The translations under genes were made by a program, and so were the position numbers. Under the pieces are notes generated by a model. The model had not been told where the DNA came from, did not search any database, and worked only from the letters and a program-made list of their open reading frames with translations. From Dictyobacter alpinus (GTDB lineage Bacteria; Chloroflexota; Ktedonobacteria; Ktedonobacterales; Ktedonobacteraceae), in the NCBI RefSeq assembly GCF_003967575.1, contig NZ_BIFT01000001.1, positions 4,836,001-4,900,000 of the forward strand: a stretch of 64,000 bases of DNA. Direction: 5' to 3'. This document shows positions 25,901 through 34,900 of the stretch, one piece after another (the stretch's first letter is position 1; each line of letters starts with the position of its first letter).

Positions 25901-28900
25901 GCAGTCCGATCACCATCTCTAGCGAGCGATTGGAGCAGACCGCCACGATGCTATCGGGTCCTACCCCCAGATTTTGCAGGCGCCATGCGACCTGGCTTGC
26001 GCGGCGGTCCAGCTCGCGATAGGTGATCTGCTCATCATGCGCTACCAGGGCGATGCGCTCGGGATATTGGGCTACCACTGCCGCGACCAGTGCCTGAACG
26101 CCCTGTTCAATCTGAGGCTTCCGGGTCGCTGCGGGCCATGTCTCCAGCAGCAGGAGTCGTTCGGCTGGCGTGAGCAACGACAGGTCGTTAATATGTTGCT
26201 CGGCTGAATGGCAGATGCCTTCAAGCAAATAGTGCCATTGTTTTAGCAGCCGCCGCATTGTTTCTAGTTCAAAGAGATCGATATTGTATTCAAGCGCGCA
26301 ATGCAGACCCTGATCTGTATTGGTGACGAAGAGCGTAAAATCGAATTTCGAGATGGCCGATTCGAATGAGATTGTCTCGGCCTCTAGCCCGTCAAGGCTA
26401 TCGGCCCGCGTCGGCATGTCTTGCAGCGCGAACATCACCTGAAAGATCGGCGAACGGCTCAGATCACGTCGGAGCTGCAGGGCGTCAACCAGCTTCTCGA
26501 AAGGCACATCCTGGTGCGTGTACGCTCCCAGTGCGACCTCCCTCGTCCGCTGCAGGAGCTGGCGGAAGGTTGGATTGCCAGCCAGACTTGTGCGCAGGAC
26601 GAGATTGTTGACGAAAAAGCCAATGATCCCCTCGACCTGCGTTTGTGTGCGATTGGCGATCGGTGTCCCGATAGTGATATCCTCTTGTCCACTGTAGCGG
26701 GCGAGCAGGACCTGAAAGGCGGCGATCAGGGTCATAAACAGGGTGACACCCTCCCTCTGGCTGAGTTGCTGGAGCTGCTGGCGCAGCGCTGGTTCCAGTA
26801 GCTGTTCCAGGTGCGCACCTCGGAAGGTCTGGACGAGGGGACGTGGATGATCTGTAGGGAAGTCGAGCGGCTCCATGGCTTCTAGCTGCTTCAGCCAGTA
26901 AGCGAGCTGCTCGTCCAGCGTTCCGTCCCGTAGCCATTTTTGCTGCCAGGTGGCGAAATCGGCGTATTGCAGTGGAAGCGCCGGCAGTGCATGTGCTTCC
27001 CCATGCACATAGCTGTTATAGATGCTGGTAAACTCACTGACGAAGATGCTCATTGACCAGCCATCAGAGATAATGTGATGCATGCTGATGAGGAGGATGT
27101 GCGTCTCTCTCCCTATGCGTAGCAGGCGCACGCGCAGCAGCGGACCCGCGCTGAGCACAAACTTTTGCTGTATCTCCGCGCGTAGCAAGGTCTCGATCGT
27201 CTCCTGCCGCTCTTCCTGGGGTAGTCCGCTCAGATCGCAGACGGGCAGTGGACAGCCACTGGCGGGCTGGATATGCTGCAGCGGCTCTTCCGGGGTACCT
27301 TGAATGCTGGTGCGCAAACTTTCATGGCGGCGCACCAGCTCATTCAGGCTCCACTGTAGCGCCTCAACGTTGAGCGGGCCTCGCAGCTGAACAGCGTGCG
27401 CCAGGATGTATGCCGTGCTGTCCGGTTCCAGCTGATCCAGAAACCAGAGGCGCTTCTGCGCGAATGACAGGGGCAGCGGCTCCTCTCTGGAGACCGCGAC
27501 CAGCGCAGGCATGTCTTTGCGTGCTGTCTGCTGCAGGCTTCTTTCAATGTAGCCTGCCAGATCGGAGACGCCGGGATGCTCGAAGAGGGCGCTCAAGGGG
27601 ATCTCCCTTTGGATGGCCGGTCGAATCCTGGAGATGATCTGCGTTGCCAGCAGAGAATAACCACCGAGCGCGAAAAAGTTATCGTCGCCGCCAACGCTTT
27701 CGAGTCCCAGCACCTGCGCGTAGATCCCGCTGACCATCTCCTCAATCGGTGTCAGCCCTCGCTGTACCTGTTCGGCGTCCGTGGCGTTTTCTTCGGGACT
27801 GGGGAGCGCGCTACGATCCACTTTCCCATTTGGCAACAGTGGCAGGCTGCTTAAGGCGACAAAATGCAGCGGCACCATATACTCGGGGAGCCTGTTTCTC
27901 AGGTGGCGCTTCAGCTCGGCTATGTCGAGCGACCCGTTCATATCCTCTTCGGCAATGATATACGCCACTAGCCTTTTATCGCCTGCTCGGACCTCCCTGT
28001 CGATGACGCGCGCGCTGTGGACAGCTGGATGCTGCTGCAGGACGGCTTCGATCTCGCCTAATTCGATGCGGTAGCCACGTACTTTGACCTGCTCGTCAAC
28101 GCGACCGAGAAATTCAATGCTGCCATCGGCTCGATAGCGGCCGAGATCGCCTGTGTCGTATAACCGCGCGCCCGCCTCCTGGCCAAATGGATCGGGGAGG
28201 AAGACCGCCGCCGTCTGTTCGGGCCGCCGGAGATACCCGCGACCGACCCCCTTGCCTCCGACATAGATGCGCCCGCTAACGCTGATCGGGACCGGAGCGA
28301 AGCGGCTGTCTAGAATATAGATCCGGGTGTTTACTATCGGATAGCCGAGCGGCACACGCACCTCTTGCGCGGCTGGCGGCTCTGTAATACGGGCATGGGT
28401 GACATCATCTGAACATTCTGTGGGTCCATAGGCGTTGAGCAAAGGGATGTCTGGATACCGCTGCAGCCATCGGCGCGTCAGAGCGGGGCTAACCGCTTCA
28501 CCTGTAACTATCAACCAGCGCAGGCTCTTCCCCGCCAGTCGATCCTCTTCCAGTTGCTCTACTTCATCAAGCAATAGCGAGAGAAATGATGGTACCACTT
28601 CCAGAATACTGATCTGTCTGGCGCGTATCTCTTGCAGCAGGTGTTGAGGCTCAAGCATCACCTGGTTAGGGATGATGTCGACCTGCCCTCCCAGCATGAG
28701 CGACGCGCAGAATTGCCAGACCGAGATATCGAAACAATGGGAGGCGGTCTGCGCGATGAAATCATTTTCGGTCAGCCGCAGATCTTTAATCTTGGCGAAG
28801 AGGTGATTGAGCATCCCCTGGTGGGTGACCATCGCTCCCTTAGGACGGCCAGTGGAGCCGGAGGTATAGATCGTGTAGGCCAGTTGATGCGCACTCTGCT

Positions 28901-31900
28901 GCTGGCTAATGGGAGGATCATCGCTCTCGTCTCTATCATTCTCGTCCAGGCAGATTGCATTGATCGTGCCGGGCATGGTTGGGCGCAGAGTAGAGGTGGT
29001 CAGGATAATGGCCGGTTCCGCATCCTCCACAATTGTCGCGATACGCTGTTGGGGATAGGCTGGATCGAGTGGAACATAGGCGGCTCCGGCTTTAAAGATC
29101 GCGAGCATGCCGATCAGCATCTCTACCGAGCGTTCCAGGTAGAGTCCGACCAGTTGCTCTGGCTGTATGCCGCGCTGGAGCAGCTGGCGCGCCAGCTGCT
29201 GCGCCCGGCGGTTTAATTCCGCGTACGTCACATATTCCTGTTGATAGACGACAGCGATGCGATCGGGTGTCTGGCTGGCCTGCTGTTCAAACAGTCGATG
29301 GAATGGCGCCTGCAGAGGATAGTCCGCCTGTGTGCTATTCCATTCGTTGAGCATACTATTCCGCTCGCGTTCGCTAAGCAGGGGCAGGGATTGAATCCTG
29401 CTTTCAGGCTGGCTGACAACCTGCTCCAGCAGGGTTCGCCAGTGTTCCAGCAGGCGTGCGATGCTCGCGAACTCGAACAGGTCGGTATTATACTCAAGGT
29501 CGCAGTGGAGACCCGTGGCCGTCTCTTCCCAGGAAAACGTGAGATCAAACTTCGCGCTATGGTGGAGTAGTGGAATCGTCTGTATGCGCACACCTTCAAG
29601 GGTGGTGGTCTCCTCGGTCGGCAGCGTCGCTGGTTGAGAGCTTACCAGTACCTGGAAGAGCGGGGGCCGGCTGAGATCTCGCTCAGGCTGAAGCTCTTCG
29701 ACGATGCGCTCAAACGGAATATCCTGGTTCGCATAGGCTTGCAAGGCGTTGTGGCGCACGCGTACCAGTGCCTGCGTAAAGGTGGGGTTGTCAGTAAGGT
29801 TAGTGCGCAGAACCAGGGTGTTGGCGAAGAAGCCGATCAGACCTTCAAGTTCAAGCTGCGTCCTATTGGCAATATCCGTTCCAACGCTGATATCGCTCTG
29901 GCCGCTGTAGCGTGCGAGCAGGATCTGGAAGGCTGTGACCAGCGTCATGAATAGGGTGGCGTTTTCTTGCTGGCTCAACGTTTGGAGTGCCTGCAGCAAT
30001 GGAGGGGCGATGGTGATATGTTGATGGGATCCATGGAACGTCTGGATCGCGGGCCGGGAATGGTCAGTGGGTAGATTAAGCGGCTCTATATTCCGTAACT
30101 GCTCTTTCCAGTAGCCGAGCTGCGTCTGTAGCTGCTCGCTGCCGAACCAGTTGTGCTGCCAGGCAGCGTAGTCTGCGTACTGAATGGGCAGCTCCGGCAG
30201 CGTGGTTGGTTGCTGGGTGAGGTCGACATGATAGTAGTAGCTCAGCTCGCGCATAAAGATGTTCGTGGACCAGGCGTCCGCGATGATATGATGGGTTGTG
30301 AGCAGGAAAATATGCTCATCCACACCAGCACGCAGCAGGGTGGTGCGCAAGAGCGGTCCCGTGGAGAGATCAAACCCTGTTTCCGTCTCCTGGATGGCCA
30401 GCCTGTGGATCTCCGCTTCTCGCGTTTCTTCTAGGAGTCCGCGCAGATCCACGATCGGCAGGTGGTAGTCATCGGCATCCCCGATGACCTGTACCGGTAT
30501 GGTATCGCGCGTTTGAAACGTTGTCCGCAAGATCTCATGCCGCTGCACGATCTGCTTGATGCTGTGTTCGAATGCCCGTGCATGGAGCGGGCCGCTCAGA
30601 CGCAGTGTCGCTGGCATCGTGTAGGCTGTGCTGGCCGGTTCAAGCTGATCGAGAAACCAGAGGCGCTGCTGAGCAAATGATAGGGGGAGTGGTTGTGTGC
30701 GAGCAACTTCACACAGCGAGGGTTGTGATGGTGTCGGTTGCTCACGGAGCTTGTCCTGAATAGCGCGGGCGATGCCCTCGATGGTTGGCCGCTCAAAGAT
30801 CGCACGCAGCGGCACCTCCACGCCCGCGATGGCGCGGATACGAGCCTGCAGCTGGGTGGCGAGCAACGAATGTCCACCCGCCGCGAAAAAGTGGCTCTGT
30901 GGTTCCGGCTGTTTGAGCGCCAGGAGTTCATGATAGAAGCCCGCGATCACCTCTTCAATAGGCGAGAGTGGTCGTGCGCGTCCGGATAGCACCTCTGACT
31001 GTTGCTCCTCCGGTGTTGGTAAGCCGAGTCGATCGATCTTGCCATTAGGCGTGAGCGGGAATTGTTCCATGACGAGAATATATGCTGGCACCATGTAGTT
31101 GGGCAGCATCTGGCGCAGATGGTCTCGTAACTGCTGCGTCGCGATCGTGCTGTTGGGCTGAGCGATGACGTAGGCGACCAGGCGCTGGTCCGCCTCGCTG
31201 ACCCGCCACAGGGAGACGACGGCCTCGCGCACGGTCGGATGCTGGACCAGTGCCGCCTCGATCTCGCCGATCTCGATGCGCAGGCCGCGCAGCTTGATCT
31301 GCTGATCGCCGCGCCCCAGGTATTCTAGCCGTCCGTTGGCTCGGTAGCGTACCACATCGCCGGTGCGGTAGAGGCGCTCCCCCGGTGTCGCGCTGAAGGG
31401 ATCGGGCAGGAAGCGCTCGGCGGTCAGTCCCGCCTGCCGGAAATAGCCACGGGCCACGCCCTGGCCACCGATGAACAGCTCGCCGGGGACACCCGGTGGC
31501 ACGAGCTGACCGACGCGATCGAGCACATAGAGGGTGGTGTTGTCGAGTGGAGCACCCAGCGGGACTGGGGAGGTCCGCTCCAGTGCCGCCAGCCGGGCGG
31601 CGGCCGACCAGATGGTGGTCTCGGTTGGTCCGTACAGGTTCCACAGGGTGCGCGCCGGATGTAGCTGGGAGGCCAGCGCCGGGGGAAAGGCTTCACCGCC
31701 GCAGAGCACCTGCAGGTCTGCATGCGGCCGCCAGCCGGCGGTGAGCAGGAGCTGCCAGGTGGTGGGGGTAGCCTGCATGATGGTGATGGCCTCTTCGTCC
31801 AGGTGCCGGGCCAGGGCGGCGCCATCGGAACTGAAGTGGCGTGGTGCCAGGGAGATCTGAGTTCCGCAGAGCAGGGGCAGGAAGATCTCCAGGGCGGCGA

Positions 31901-34900
31901 TATCAAAAGAGATGCTGGTGATGGCCAGCCAGCGATCCTGCTCCTGCAACTGCAGACGAGGGAGCATCGCGGCCAGGAAATTGAGCAGGTTGTGCTGTGT
32001 GACCATGACGCCTTTGGGTCGCCCGGTGGAACCGGAGGTGTAGATGACATAGGCGAGCTGGTCAGGATGGAAGGCCACAGTGGACGTGAGGGGCAAGAGG
32101 TCGGCCTGCGGGTCCAGTAGGCGAGGCCAGAGCTGATCGAGGCACAGTGGCAGGCTGGCGTGATCGCCGACGAGGGGCAACAGGTCCTGCTGGGTCAGCA
32201 GGAGCAGAGGCCGGACCTCATCGAGGATGGTGCGCAGACGCTGTGCGGGATAGGAAGGATCGAGGGGCAGGTAAGCCGCGCCGGTTTTGAGGACGGCGAG
32301 CAGGGCTAGCAGGAGATCGGGTGAGCGCTGCAGGCAGAGGGGGATGCAGTGCTCGGGACCGATGCCGTGGCGCTGTAGGAAGGAGGCGAGCAGGTCAGCG
32401 CGGTGATCGAGTTCGGAGAAGGTGAGCAACTGATCCTGGAAGGAGAGCGCGACGCGATCGGGGTAGTGAGCCGCCTGCAGCGAGAAGGCCTGGGGCAGCG
32501 AGAGTTGGGAGGAGGAAGGAACGGCGGAGTCGTTCCAGGTGTGCAGGAGCAGCTGCAGCTCGCGTGGAGTGAGCAGAGGGAGTGCGCTCAGGGGAGAAGA
32601 GGGCCGGGCCACGATGCCCTCCAGCAAGATCTGCCAGTGTTCCAGCATGCCCGCGATCGTCTCGGCCGCGAAGAGATCGCTATTGTACTCAAACGCGCAG
32701 ACAAGTCCCGGTGGTGTATCCATGATTTCCAGGGTAAGGTCATACCTGGCGATCGTCGCCTCCTGCTTAAAGTAGGATACTTCCAGGCCGTCGATGGTGG
32801 CATTGGCGGCTGGTATATTGTGGAGTGCGAACATGGCCTGGAAGAGTGGTGAGCGGCTCAGGTCGCGCTCGGGCTGTAGCGCTTCCACCAGTTTCTCAAA
32901 GGGCACATCCTGATGGGCGTATGCCTGTAGCGTCGTCTCACGCACGCGCGCGAGCAGCTGACGAAAATCGGAAGCTCCAGCAAGGTCACTCCTCATGACC
33001 AGGGTATTGACAAAGAAGCCGATCAACTGTTCAAGCTCGGTGTGGGTGCGCCCCGCGATCGGTGTGCCGACCGCGATATCGTCCTGTCCGCTATAGCGGG
33101 CCAGCAAGACCTGAAAGGCCGCTAGCAGCAGCATGAATAGCGTCACGCCTTCCCGCTGGCTCAGCTTTTTCAGGCTGGAGGTGAGATCGCTCGTAAGGTA
33201 GGCGTAGAGACGCGCCCCATGGAAGGTTTGTAGAGCCGGCCTCGCATAATCCGTGGGCAGGTTCAGTGTGCTTACGCCAGCCAGATTTTGCCGCCAATAG
33301 TGAAGTTCGCGGGTCAGAAGATCTCCCTGCAACCAACTCTGCTGCCAGATTGCGAAGTCGGCATATTGTATGGGAAGTTCGGTTAATGGTGAGGGTTCAT
33401 CTTTGTTAAGCGCGTTGTAGAGCTGGCTTATCTCATGGATCAAGATCTGCATTGACCAGCCATCCGCCACGATATGGTGGATGGTGAGGAGCAGGACGTG
33501 CCTGTCTATGCTTAGTCGCAGCAACTTGACGCGCATCAAGGGTCCCTGTACCAGATCGAATGGCTGCCGCGCCTCTTCCTTCGCCAGCCCATGCGCGATA
33601 TTGCCGCTTGCTTCGTCGCCCAGTTTACTGAGATCGATGACTGGAATGATCAGCGTTGGGTCGGCGGCCTGAATAAACTGGAATGCGTGTCCTGCGCTGG
33701 CATGGAACACAGTACGTAGACTTTCGTGTCGGGAGATAACCGTTCGCAATGCCCGCTCCAACATGGCGATCTCTAGCATTCCTTCCAGGAGTAAGGCGGT
33801 GGGAAGGTGATAGTGGACGCTGCCAGGCTCTAGCTGCTCGATGAACCAGAGTCGTTGTTGGGCAAAGGAGAGCGGAATCTGCGGCCGACGCGCTGCGGGA
33901 CTCAGGGATGGCCGTTCGTTTTCCTGCTCCTCTCGCATCAGCTGCTCAATCGCCCGGGCCAGTTTTTCAATGGTCGCCGTCTCAAAGAAGAGGCGTAGTG
34001 GTAGTGCGGGCCGTACCAGGCGTTGCAGGCGCGACATAACCTGGGTTGCCAGCAAGGAATGTCCACCGATGGCGAAGAAATTTTCGTGGATCCCGATCGT
34101 TTGACGGCCCAATACCTCGCACCAGACGGTCGCGATCAACTCCTCAATAGGCGTGCGTGGCGTGCCGGCATCTTCCTGCTCCTCTAGCAATTGCGCGATA
34201 TTTAGCTCGGGCAAGCTTCTCCGATCGATCTTGCCGCTGGGTGTTAATGGTAGCGCATCCAGCTGGCTAAAGAACGCGGGCACCATATAATCAGGCAGGC
34301 GTTCCTGGAGGTATTGCCGCAGCTCCTGCGCCGCTGGCATCTGCTCTGCTGCTGCCGGTAGGACATAAGCGACCAGGCGTTTGTCCGATGGATCCACTTC
34401 GAGGACGCTGACGATGGCCTCGTGGATAGACGGATGGCTGCGTAAAGCCTCCTCGATCTCAAAGAGTTCAATGCGATAGCCACGTATCTTTACCTGTGTA
34501 TCGGCACGCCCGATAAAATCGATCAGACCGGTGCTTTGATAGCGGGCGAGATCGCCCGTCTTATAGAGCCGTGCCCCCGGCTCGCGGCTGAACGGATCGG
34601 GAATGAAGCGTTCGGCGCTCTGTCCGGGTCGGGCCAGGTAGCCACGAGCCACGTGTTTGCCGCCGATATAAACTTCTCCGGCGACTCCGACCGGAACTGG
34701 CTGCAGGGCTGGATTGAGAATATACATTTGCGTATTGGAGACCGGCGTGCCGATCGAGGGTAGCGCTGACCAGGACGACACATCGTGATCCAGAGTGAAC
34801 GAAGTGACGACATGGCATTCTGCGGGTCCATACTGATTGATCAGCGTACAGTCCGCCAGCGCGGAGAAGAACAGCTCCACGGCCCCGCTAACCTGGAGCT

